The notes under the pieces were generated by a model that was given only the letters and a program-made list of their open reading frames with translations, did no database searches and was not told the origin of the DNA. Shown in pieces: positions 26,501 through 33,219 of a stretch of 64,000 nt of DNA. This DNA comes from CAVRXQ01 sp963831155 (GTDB lineage: Bacteria; Actinomycetota; Acidimicrobiia; Acidimicrobiales; Bog-793): positions 124,001 to 188,000 of the forward strand of contig CAWHOY010000008.1 of the NCBI GenBank assembly GCA_963831155.1, read 5' to 3'. The first letter of the stretch is position 1. Each line of letters opens with the position of its first letter. The translations under genes and the position numbers were made by a program.

Positions 26501-27284
26501 GAATCGCCACATCGAGCGCTGTCGTCGCTTCCGCTCTAGTTCGTCCGCGTAGCGAGTTCTTCGGGCGCGCCCCCAGTTCGATGTACCCCAAGGGTGCGCG
26601 ATGCATTCGTATGAGCATCCGGGCGCGTTCGTGGTCGTTTCGAAGCGGTCCATCCGGCCCGGCGATCGCCTCTGTGCGGTCGAGGTCTAAGAGCCCGACC
26701 CACATCGGGGTTGTACCGTCTCCGTTTGCCGGTCGAGATCGACCGACCAGCTGGACGCGACCGAATTCCGGTACCAGTTCGTGTCGACGTGCAGCCCCGA
26801 CACCCAGTCCGACCACACTCATCCAAGCCTCGACTTGAAACAACACCAATGGGTGCCAAGCGTGAGCCCACAAGAACGCCGAGGCCAGTAGTCCTACCGC
26901 GATGAGGCTCAGCACGAGTGACATCGCCACTTCCGACCGGCGCGCAAGGATCGGCCAGTTGACGACGATGGCTCGGCCAGGCACAAAGAATGCGAATCCG
27001 AGCGCGAAGAGCAACCTGGCGGGTCCGGCAGCGTTGGCGTACACGAGCGAGAGCAGCCCAATGACATCGAGAAGTGCAGCAAAATCGAACAGGTCACTCG
27101 GACTGACTAAACGCGAGGCGCGATCCTCGCCAGGTTGCAACACCCGATCAGTCTGCACGACGCAGCTGGCGTCGTATTTCCGACGTCGCCGTTTTGGTAC
27201 CGCAAACACGTCCGTATCCGCCCGGGAACGCCATGTGCGAATGTCAAAGCTGCCAAACCTGCACCGGGATGTTGAAAGAGGCAC
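23547..27284 (-). CDS. giant membrane glycosyltransferase: N-terminal helices, GT2 domain, GT-C-like domain
   Basis: 1245 residues. After a basic N-terminus (perhaps spurious up to residue 60) come three hydrophobic helices (about 68-160). A soluble segment with ARMLIRMHRAPLGYIEL (about 221-237) precedes a GT2 domain, residues 296-600: LTIAVCTRDRPEFLRECL, NPGLSRARNHAM and FTDDDVTV with the Asp cluster at about 384-386; GRGGEDLDVFVRL supplies the ED base. Residues 635-1140 are another 12 or so helices with the short lumenal loop APPYWDELLHLG typical of GT-C enzymes, then a soluble tail. It may couple cytosolic and extracytoplasmic sugar transfer. Last intact island gene. Confidence 0.85.
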   Translation of the reverse strand: MPLSTSRCRFGSFDIRTWRSRADTDVFAVPKRRRRKYDASCVVQTDRVLQPGEDRASRLVSPSDLFDFAALLDVIGLLSLVYANAAGPARLLFALGFAFFVPGRAIVVNWPILARRSEVAMSLVLSLIAVGLLASAFLWAHAWHPLVLFQVEAWMSVVGLGVGAARRHELVPEFGRVQLVGRSRPANGDGTTPMWVGLLDLDRTEAIAGPDGPLRNDHERARMLIRMHRAPLGYIELGARPKNSLRGRTRAEATTALDVAIQGHVACDSVTEDPANSQLWFARATCPLRFPATDVGGLTIAVCTRDRPEFLRECLRSLQRVNGDDIEILVVDNAPTQDATRKFVANLAARDSRVRYTCEPNPGLSRARNHAMSVARFEHVAFTDDDVTVDPGWPAALAAGFALDPEVVCVTGLVASGALETASQQYFDARIPWGEAFVPRRYDLEEHRFPYPLYPFNAGMFGTGANFAVRATAVERIGGFDPRLGVGSPGRGGEDLDVFVRLILAGGRICYLPSALVWHTHRADLVSLRRQMYDYGHGIGAYVAKHIGKTELRTALVKHGMAHAKSILSRHSNSSLKTDFGLRGVRMAVTEATGVSIGALRYWVDSHRAPKEATDSRIRVGQVNLLKAAALLAGFSASVFFLVLAYFPTLVDVRSGSLSDRFVFFWLGMAGVILISALLFFGARLSDRVCLAVLGTSAVVTFLPKLFRSLDAPPYWDELLHLGQARILETGIVLGHNVEDPTVGYFPVYQLLFVGLHDLTRLSLWHSDLAIAECGHITLVLAIYLLVRELSSSTRIASIAAVIYLAGPSVSFWLSEGSYETIGLPAAVLTAYFSLRAARNLRSAWPVLSIIGMILTALTQPVSGLFLVAFLLLLGIVDSGTPASGYSKLFSGRMSSIVAFGIASLAINLAWIGATAWYVVWPYILPTAATLHSAIHAISNYQHPRDFYAASRLPAYETFIGSIELVIVPLVVLFGFWQFFRHKLIPRGPTRDRLALGVFCVLSAIYLVTYPFALSASAAVFVHRSWDLLWIGISGLFAYLLDGLLSRASSLLRTVALRASALAILIIVLVGNAATSDPAIYVFPFPYHFDSGIGLVTADQLAAATWLRRHDPRAHIVSDIDTELVEWTYAGALPVPFPTWKMTFTSSPIPVGVELAAFQRRINYLVVDKLMYREVKESSYIYASAEPREFESKPLPETAYTNLIKTPWMRLVYSNPQMAIFRLLPRRHYSASRVATDQYHFRLDR

Positions 27285-27408
27285 ACCTGAGGCAGCTGGT
27301 CAATCGATCGCGAGATTAGCGAGGAGGTACATGGGCTCACTCGGCCCCGTTGTTGCCGGTGTCTGTATCCATAGAAGCGAGACAAACGCGGAGCGTGGTG
27401 GCCGGACC

Positions 27409-27558
27409 TCATGCCGACGTCGACGTGATCGACGCGGGATAGGGAAACGAGCATTCGCGAGAGCCGGACGCGAAGTTGACGAAGATCCCGTCCGTCATAT
27501 CGATCGGCGTCACCCGGCGGTGAGCAGGATCGGCAGGCAAAGGATCGAGTATCACGGG
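27409..27558 (-). pseudogene. orphan C-terminal gene remnant at right junction (49 codons)
   Basis: On the minus strand, beginning at the repeat edge, the frame PVILDPLPADPAHRRVTPID...FVNFASGS runs 49 codons to a TGA at 27411-27409 and has the composition of real protein. It is out of frame with the duplicated GMC stub and has no start. With the plus-strand remnant at 4855 it means that both edges of the island cut through genes. Family not recognised. Confidence 0.4.
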
Positions 27559-27641
27559 ACGACGACGTAGTCGAACTCCTCCAAAAAGCCCCCGATCGCC
27601 GCGGCGACGATAGACGGCTCGCCAGCCGTTGTCGTCGGCAA
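27552..27641 (-). pseudogene. duplicated 5' stub of the GMC oxidoreductase
   Basis: Carries the first 28 codons of the longer GMC frame (through EEFDYVVV), then one foreign Pro codon and a TGA at 27554-27552. It lacks the FAD-binding motif and cannot be functional. It exists only because the 485-bp repeat includes the divergent promoter region. Confidence 0.85.
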
Positions 27642-28042
27642 AACCTCGATTGATACCCTCGTGACGTGCCCATTCGCTTCGTCATCATCGGAGGCGGGCC
27701 GGCGGGCGTCGAAGCCGCCTCGACAGCGGCGCGCCTTGGAGCCGAGGTGGTCCTCGTCGAGCGCGAAGTGCTCGGTGGTGCCGCCAACCTTTGGGACTGC
27801 ATCCCCTCAAAGGCGATGATCGCGACCGGCGAGGTGCTCGCCATCGCCCGCCGTTCGTCGGCGCTCGGGCTGACCCTCGGTGACAATCCGCCGGACCTCG
27901 ACGTCTTGGGGGAGCGCCTGCACGCCATCTCGGCGCACCTCTCGCGCTCGACCGTCGACCAGCTCGAGGCGCAGGGCGTGCGGATCCTGAGAGGCACCGC
28001 TCGCCTCGTCGGACCTCACGATGTCGAGATCACGCCGCACCA
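27558..28042. repeat. 485-bp direct repeat, right copy (island boundary)
   Basis: Matches 4370-4854 base for base by eye. Here the sequence continues into the intact lpdA on the right, whereas on the left the homology stops in the GMC gene after the FDYVVV codons. The unit from one repeat to the next is 23,188 bp. Confidence 0.95.
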
Positions 28043-29042
28043 AGAGACTGGATCAGCCAAGATCGAGATGGTCACCGCTGACGCGGTCCTTCTCGCGACC
28101 GGCTCCACGCCGCGCGTCCCCGACTGGGCGGACCTCGACGGCGATCGAATTCTCGCCACGCGCCAGATGTACCCACCACCGGTCATTCCCGACGAGCTCA
28201 TCGTTGTCGGATCCGGGGTTACAGGCGTCGAGTTCGTTCACATGTTCCGCTCGCTTGGGTCGCGAGTCACCTTGATCGTCTCGCGCCAGCAGGTGCTCCC
28301 GACGAAAGACCCTGAGGTCGCATCGGCTCTCGAAACGGATTTCCTGGAAAGCGGCGTCGCACTCGTGAAGGGTGCGCGCGCATCGAGCGCGGTCGCGAAG
28401 GACGACGGCGTCGTCGTCGAGTGTCTGGACGGCCGCGTGATCGGTGGGTCGCACGTGTTGATCGCGATCGGATCGGTTCCTTTGACTGACGGTCTCGGAT
28501 GCGAGAGCGCCGGAGTCGAACGAGACCGAGCGGGCTACATCCCGGTCAACCACCATTGCCAGTCGAACGTCCCGCACATCTACGCGGCGGGGGATATCTC
28601 GGGCCGGCTCCAGCTCGCCTCGGTGGCAACGATGCAAGGGCGCAAGGTCGCCGAGCACGTTGTCGGATTGCATACCCGAGAGCATCGCCATCTCGACTAC
28701 GACAAGGCGGCTTCGGCGATCTTCACAGAGCCGGAGATCGCCGACGTCGGCTTAGCCGAGGCGGACGCATTCGCGCTCGGCCGCAAGATCCGCGTGACAA
28801 AGGTTCCGTTCGCGGCGAATGCGAAGGCAACGATCTCTGGCGACAGCAGGGGTTTCGTGAAGCTCGTCTCCGATCCCCAGACAGGCGTGGTCCTCGGCGG
28901 GGCGATCGTCGGTGCGCGTGCAGCGGAGCTCGTCAGCGTCATCGCGCTCGCCGTGACCGCGCGGCTGAAGGTGAGCGACCTCGCGGAGAGCCTGTTTGTG
29001 CATCCCGCACTCGCGGAGGCGCTCGCCGACGCGGCGGAGTAG
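27666..29042 (+). CDS. lpdA: NAD(P)H quinone reductase LpdA (flavoprotein disulfide reductase family, intact copy)
   Basis: 458 residues, full length. FAD motif IIGGGPAGVEAA (7-18), NAD(P) motif LIVVGSGVTGVEFVHMF (about 179-195), ATGSTPR and YAAGDISG (FAD ribityl), and a C-terminal FVHPALAEAL matching the His-Glu region. The redox-centre position that reads GGTC-x4-C in lipoamide dehydrogenases is GGAANLWDC here: Cys 45 remains but its partner is Ala 40, as in mycobacterial LpdA (Rv3303c type), which reduces quinones rather than disulfides. LQLASVATMQGR also matches that subgroup. GTG start at 27666; promoter shared with the duplicated GMC stub. Ends 9 bp from rskA's 3' end. Confidence 0.88.
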   Translation: MPIRFVIIGGGPAGVEAASTAARLGAEVVLVEREVLGGAANLWDCIPSKAMIATGEVLAIARRSSALGLTLGDNPPDLDVLGERLHAISAHLSRSTVDQLEAQGVRILRGTARLVGPHDVEITPHQETGSAKIEMVTADAVLLATGSTPRVPDWADLDGDRILATRQMYPPPVIPDELIVVGSGVTGVEFVHMFRSLGSRVTLIVSRQQVLPTKDPEVASALETDFLESGVALVKGARASSAVAKDDGVVVECLDGRVIGGSHVLIAIGSVPLTDGLGCESAGVERDRAGYIPVNHHCQSNVPHIYAAGDISGRLQLASVATMQGRKVAEHVVGLHTREHRHLDYDKAASAIFTEPEIADVGLAEADAFALGRKIRVTKVPFAANAKATISGDSRGFVKLVSDPQTGVVLGGAIVGARAAELVSVIALAVTARLKVSDLAESLFVHPALAEALADAAE

Positions 29043-29051
29043 CCATCGGGA

Positions 29052-29843
29052 TCAAACGGTCGGGCCGAGACTCCCGCTCGCGACCGCCGGCGATGTCGGT
29101 GCCGGTGTCCCGCCTTCGGGCTCGACGGTGACGAGTACCTTTTTCGTTCCGGCCTCGATGCGGAAGCTCGCGAACCGGTGCGGGTTCGGTCCGACGAGGC
29201 CGAGCGACACGAAGTGGCCATGCGAAAGTCCCCAGAGCTGGTACGTGCGAGTCGCCGAGAGTTCTCGCAGGGAGGACGTCACCCAGTAGGCGGTGCCCTG
29301 CTTCGTCACGATGACTGTCGCGACGCGGACATCCCGAAAAGACTTCAGGTCGATCGTCGCGTGTGGCGCCAGCGCGGCTTGGGCGACAACGCCGGAGATT
29401 CCTGCTCGACCGAGCGCGGTGTTGAGGCGGTCGACTCGAGAATCGAGTCCGCTGACTTGGACCGACAGAACGATGATCGCCGCGACCGCGGCGGCGACGA
29501 GTCCGATTGCCGCGAAGATCGGTGTGCGATCGCGGCGACTGCGGCCGGAAAGGTTCCTTCGAAGAGCGGCGCTCGCTGGTTGCACCGCTAAGGGAGGCGT
29601 TCCCGCATCCACCGCGGCGATCGGCGCGCCGTCTGTGATCGACCTCGAGATCCGCTCCCAGAGGTCCGTCGGAACGTCGGCGTCGCCGCTAGCGATCATC
29701 GCTGCGGTTTCGCGATGCGCCTGCACTTCGGCGCGGCATTTCGGACACTCGGCGAGGTGCGCCTCGAGCTCGCGCGCCTGGTCCGGGTCGACCGCGTCGA
29801 GCGCGAATGCACCGAGGAGCTCTTCGAGTTCGGGGTGGTTCAA
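29052..29843 (-). CDS. RskA-like anti-sigma factor
   Basis: 263 residues. An N-terminal zinc-finger anti-sigma domain with H29-x3-C33-x2-C36 (HLAECPKC), a single membrane helix at about 109-130 (FAAIGLVAAAVAAIIVLSV), and an extracytoplasmic RskA C-terminal domain containing GTAYWVTSSLRELSATRTYQLWGL. It should hold the neighbouring ECF sigma factor at the membrane and release it after regulated proteolysis. The ATG overlaps the sigma gene's stop by 4 bp, the usual translational coupling for such pairs. Convergent with lpdA. Confidence 0.88.
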   Translation of the reverse strand: MNHPELEELLGAFALDAVDPDQARELEAHLAECPKCRAEVQAHRETAAMIASGDADVPTDLWERISRSITDGAPIAAVDAGTPPLAVQPASAALRRNLSGRSRRDRTPIFAAIGLVAAAVAAIIVLSVQVSGLDSRVDRLNTALGRAGISGVVAQAALAPHATIDLKSFRDVRVATVIVTKQGTAYWVTSSLRELSATRTYQLWGLSHGHFVSLGLVGPNPHRFASFRIEAGTKKVLVTVEPEGGTPAPTSPAVASGSLGPTV

Positions 29844-30508
29844 CGTTCGACTCCGGTGACTGGCTGGACGAGCTCGTGCTGCATACGGCGGAGACCCGAT
29901 CGAATCCGGCTCTTCACCGTTCCCTCGGGTTCCCCGACGATCGACGCGACCTCCCGGTAAGTGTGACCGCCGAAGTACGCGAGCTCGATCGCCTTGCGCT
30001 CTGAGTCGGGGAGTCTGGACATCGCGCTTCGGACCCGTTCGGCGTTCGTGATCTCGAACACCTCCTGTTCGACGTCATGGCCCGCCTCATCGAAATCGCG
30101 AGCGCGATGTTCTCGCGCGCGCCGGCTCGTCTCCGAACGCACCAGGTCGACGGCGAGTCCGTGGGTCAAGGCCAGCAAGTAGCTGCGCAACGTGCCGCGG
30201 GCGGGGTCGAAGCGCTCCGCCTCCCGCCAGAAGCGCACGAAGACCTCCTGCGCGATGTCCTCGGCGAGTCGCACGTCGGAAAGCAAGCGGCGGGCAAGGC
30301 CGAAGACCGCACCGGAGTGACGGCGGTAGATCTCTTTTAATGCGCTCTCGTGCCAACGGGCGACGGCCATCGCCAGGCTGGCGTCACTCGAAAGGGCGAG
30401 ATCGTCGAACATCTCTTGGTTTTCGTCGCCCGACCGCACGCGGATGACCGGGTTGCCGGTTTTCTCGTCGTCCGGATCCACCTCCGACATTCTGGCCGCG
30501 AAACTCAC
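29840..30508 (-). CDS. ECF RNA polymerase sigma factor, SigK-like
   Basis: 222 residues. Sigma-70 region 2 spans about 55-125 (ALKEIYRRHSGAVFGLARRL, AEDIAQEVFVRFWR, the -10 recognition helix RGTLRSYLLALTHG) and region 4 about 150-212 (RLPDSERKAIELAYFGGHTYREVA...EPEGTVKSRI helix-turn-helix). Encoded upstream of and overlapping the anti-sigma gene, which supports a SigK-type pair. GTG at 30508 or ATG at 30490 may be the start. Divergent from a Tat-exported protein gene at 30641; the intervening 130 bp would be the natural place for an autoregulated promoter. Confidence 0.88.
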   Translation of the reverse strand: MSFAARMSEVDPDDEKTGNPVIRVRSGDENQEMFDDLALSSDASLAMAVARWHESALKEIYRRHSGAVFGLARRLLSDVRLAEDIAQEVFVRFWREAERFDPARGTLRSYLLALTHGLAVDLVRSETSRRAREHRARDFDEAGHDVEQEVFEITNAERVRSAMSRLPDSERKAIELAYFGGHTYREVASIVGEPEGTVKSRIRSGLRRMQHELVQPVTGVER

Positions 30509-30640
30509 TCGCCGGCCCTGGAATCCGCGTCACCGAATACTCAACGCCATCATCCAGATTCCTTCGTGCTCCGAAGTACCCACGGCTGGTTCGATCGATC
30601 GGGAGACGGTGCGCCAGGCGCACAACTACGGGGAGGAAGC

Positions 30641-30919
30641 GTGGAGTCGATCTCACGGAGGAAGTTCTTGCGCCAAGCCGGCACCGGCGTTGCCGCGATC
30701 GGCACGTTTTCGGCGGTTGGCGGTCTCAAGTTGCCGCGGGGGGCCACCCGGGAAGATTCGTCGCCCGAGGATTCGACGAGGGTCGAGCCGCACGACGGCC
30801 CACTCGTCGTCGAGATTCCCAACCCGAAAGCGGACGAGGTCCATCTCCTTTTCGGCACGAGCGAAGTCGTCCGCCACGACGCATCACTCGTCGCCCGCCT
30901 CGTTCGAGCCTCGCGCTGA
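30641..30919 (+). CDS. small Tat-exported protein of unknown function
   Basis: 92 residues from a GTG preceded by GGGAGGAAGC. Residues 5-10 read SRRKFL, a near-perfect twin-arginine motif, followed by a hydrophobic stretch (GTGVAAIGTFSAVGGL), so the protein should be exported folded. The mature part is about 60 residues with an acidic patch and ends VARLVRASR. No domain recognised. It is 64 bp upstream of the DUF4331 gene and may be a partner or accessory of it; both lie divergent from sigK. Confidence 0.65.
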   Translation: MESISRRKFLRQAGTGVAAIGTFSAVGGLKLPRGATREDSSPEDSTRVEPHDGPLVVEIPNPKADEVHLLFGTSEVVRHDASLVARLVRASR

Positions 30920-30950
30920 TCGCTGCTCAAAAAAGCCGTCCGTCAATCGA

Positions 30951-30967
30951 TGAGTCGTCACGACTCA
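30951..30967. promoter_or_regulatory. 17-bp perfect palindrome before the DUF4331 gene
   Basis: TGAGTCGTCACGACTCA is an 8+1+8 inverted repeat 16 bp upstream of the DUF4331 ATG and just before its ribosome-binding site AAAGGTGAG. It could be an operator or an RNA hairpin limiting readthrough or translation. Confidence 0.5.
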
Positions 30968-30983
30968 GAAGAAAGGTGAGCTG

Positions 30984-32402
30984 ATGTCCTCACACCGCGA
31001 AGCGCCAGAGATCTCGAAGGATCCCGTCGCAGACAGCACCGACCTCTACGCTTTCGTCAGTCCAGACAAGCCGGACACGGCGACGATCATCGCCAACTAC
31101 ATCCCGTTGCAGCTGCCTTCGGGGGGACCGAACTTCTTCGAGTTCGGCGATGACGTGCTCTACGAAATCAACGTGAGCAATTCGGGGAGCGCGCACGCCG
31201 ACGTCACCTATCAGTTCCGCTTCCACACGGTCGTGTCTGATCCGGGGACCTTCCTTTACAACACCGGTCAGATCACGTCGCTTTCGAGCTCGAACTGGAA
31301 CCGAAAGCAGTTCTACTCGGTCACCCGAGTCGAAAATGGAAAGTCAAAGGTGCTCGCGGCCGATCTGGCGTGTCCGCCGTGCAACGTCGGTACGCACTCG
31401 ATTCCGAACATCGCGACACTCGACGCTGAGGCGACGCACGCGCTCCCCGGCGGCGGCCTCGTCTTTTGCGGGCAGCGTCTCGACCCGTTCTACGTCGACC
31501 TCGGGTCGATCTTCGATCTTGGTGATTTGCGTCCTTTCCAGGCGGACTTCCTGATCGCGGGTTCCGCGCAGCCCGGAGTGAATGCGCTCGCCGGCTTCAA
31601 CGTGCACACGATCGCGATCCAGGTACCGATCACCCAACTGACGAACGGCGGCGTCCGGCCGTCGGGCTCCACCGCATCGGACGCGACGATCGGGGTCTGG
31701 ACGACGGCGAGCCGCCAAAAGAGCACGATCATCGGATCGTCCGGACAGTCGTCGACCGGTCCGTACGTCCAGGTCTCCCGGCTCGGCAACCCGCTGATCA
31801 ACGAGGTCATCATCCCGATGGGCGAAAAGGACTACTGGAACTCGCAGGCGCCGAGCGGCGACTCGCAGTTCGCGAAGTACTTCGCCAACCCCGGCCTCGC
31901 CGAGCTGCTCCCCGTCTTGTATCCGCCGGCGTTCCCGAACCTGAAGGCGTTGAACGCGGCGGGTACGGCGCGTGCTGATCTCGAGGCAATCTTGCTCACC
32001 GGTCTTCCGGCCGGAGTCGTGGCGGGGTTCCAGAACTACACCGGCTCAACCCAGGCCGACATGCTGCGGCTCAACGTCGCCATCGCCCCGTCGAGCAAGC
32101 CGAACATTCTCGGTCTCATCGGCGGGGACGCAGCGGGGTTCCCGAACGGTCGCCGCGTTTTCGACGACGTGACGAGCATCGAACTGCGCTGCGTTGCCGG
32201 CGTGACGTTCGCACTCGTCGACAAGAAATTCACCCCCGACGCGGCGGCCGGACTGCTCTACGACATCGTCGACCCGGCGATGACGACGCCGTCGGCGCTC
32301 GAGAAGATTGGCGTCAAGTTCCAATCCCACTTCCCGTACCTCGCTCCCGGCGCGGACGGATTCACCGATCCGGTCTCGACCGGAGTGCTCGCGAGGGTGT
32401 GA
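30984..32402 (+). CDS. DUF4331 family protein
   Basis: 472 residues from an ATG with AAAGGTGAG upstream. Opens with the signature SSHREAPEISKDPVADSTDLYAF, characteristic of DUF4331, and continues with DTATIIANYIPLQLPSGGPNFFEFGDDVLYEI split over residues 33-64. The C-terminal part contains NGRRVFDDV near residue 390 and the repeated DP-rich ending (PYLAPGADGF). No signal peptide is present. DUF4331 proteins are beta-rich and of unknown function, often beside ECF sigma systems; the SigK/RskA-like pair sits divergently here too. No enzymatic motif is visible. Confidence 0.88.
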   Translation: MSSHREAPEISKDPVADSTDLYAFVSPDKPDTATIIANYIPLQLPSGGPNFFEFGDDVLYEINVSNSGSAHADVTYQFRFHTVVSDPGTFLYNTGQITSLSSSNWNRKQFYSVTRVENGKSKVLAADLACPPCNVGTHSIPNIATLDAEATHALPGGGLVFCGQRLDPFYVDLGSIFDLGDLRPFQADFLIAGSAQPGVNALAGFNVHTIAIQVPITQLTNGGVRPSGSTASDATIGVWTTASRQKSTIIGSSGQSSTGPYVQVSRLGNPLINEVIIPMGEKDYWNSQAPSGDSQFAKYFANPGLAELLPVLYPPAFPNLKALNAAGTARADLEAILLTGLPAGVVAGFQNYTGSTQADMLRLNVAIAPSSKPNILGLIGGDAAGFPNGRRVFDDVTSIELRCVAGVTFALVDKKFTPDAAAGLLYDIVDPAMTTPSALEKIGVKFQSHFPYLAPGADGFTDPVSTGVLARV

Positions 32403-32409
32403 CCGGGTC

Positions 32410-32763
32410 GTGACCCGACTGCTCCGCTCCGCCGTTGCTCCGGCGCCCCATGGGGTGTCGGAAAAAGCGGCCCTGACACCGACTGGACCGATCGTGGTCA
32501 ACGTCGGAGAGGATCGCGGCGCGCTCGTTCTCGCGGCGAACGACGACCGGATCGGAAGCGAAGTCGAGATCGAGCGTGTCGGCGATGATCGTTGGCGCAC
32601 GCACGTCTATGTGCTCGCCCGCATGACCGCTGGTGGCGTCGTCCATGCCGCCGTCTTTCCGAGCCTTCCCGCCGGCCGCTACGTCGTCTTCGACCTCGTC
32701 GGTCTACCCGAACAGGAAATAGAGGTCCCTCCGGGCATCGTGACGTCCGCGACTTGGAACTGA
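32410..32763 (+). CDS. hypothetical protein downstream of DUF4331
   Basis: 117 residues from a GTG 8 bp after the DUF4331 stop; a GTG about 14 codons later (VSEKAALTPTG) is possible. The sequence TGPIVVNVGEDRGALVL...GRYVVFDLVGLPEQEIEVPPG looks like an all-beta domain of the kind that follows secreted or surface proteins, without a signal peptide. Not assigned to a family; the tight spacing suggests co-expression with DUF4331. Confidence 0.6.
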   Translation: MTRLLRSAVAPAPHGVSEKAALTPTGPIVVNVGEDRGALVLAANDDRIGSEVEIERVGDDRWRTHVYVLARMTAGGVVHAAVFPSLPAGRYVVFDLVGLPEQEIEVPPGIVTSATWN

Positions 32764-32863
32764 CGATCAAGCAACTGTTTGCCGAGCGTCGCCGGTCGCC
32801 GCGGCGCGAGATCACGCCTTCGGACAGATTGGGGGACCGATTCGGAGAGGGGAGGCGAACCAC

Positions 32864-33219
32864 GTGATCTTTGGCGCCCACGTGATCGTGTACAGCAGCG
32901 ATGCGCAATCAGACCGGCGGTTCTTCCAGGACGTTCTCGGACTCGCATCAGTTGATGCCGGCGACGGCTGGCTGATCTTCGAGCTTCCCCCGCGGAGCTC
33001 GCCGTTCATCCGGGAGGTGGGGAAGACGGACACGAGCTCTATTTCATGTGTGCCGACCTCAACGCCGAAATGGCGGTTCTCGAACAGAAAGGTGTGGAGC
33101 TCGCTCCAATCGAAGAACAGCGGTGGGGACTACTGACCAGAGTTCGACTGCCGAGCGGCGGGGAAGTCGGCCTGTACCAACCGAAACATCTGTCGCCACT
33201 GCGCCTCGTTTCAGACTGA
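32864..33219 (+). pseudogene. glyoxalase/VOC-fold protein, frameshifted
   Basis: From the GTG at 32864 (GGGGAGG upstream) the frame reads a VOC beta-alpha unit, FGAHVIVYSSDAQSDRRFF...WLIFELPP. At the C-run 32987-32991 the homology moves to the next frame and continues AELAVHPGGGEDGHELYFM, then DLNAEMAVLEQKGVEL and VRLPSGGEVGLYQPKH to a TGA at 33217-33219. One missing C in the homopolymer would restore a 118-residue protein of normal length, so this is either a sequencing indel or a recent inactivation. Overlaps the 3' end of the nfo gene on the other strand by 9 bp. Confidence 0.75.

Noticed and set aside
27107..27997. Long minus-strand frame across the right repeat
   Set aside because: It is antisense to lpdA and the same codons appear at the left copy; the frame is fortuitous.
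4370..28042. Transposition with target-site duplication as origin of the repeat
   Set aside because: A 485-bp target duplication is far longer than any transposon makes, and no terminal inverted repeats or transposase border the edges.
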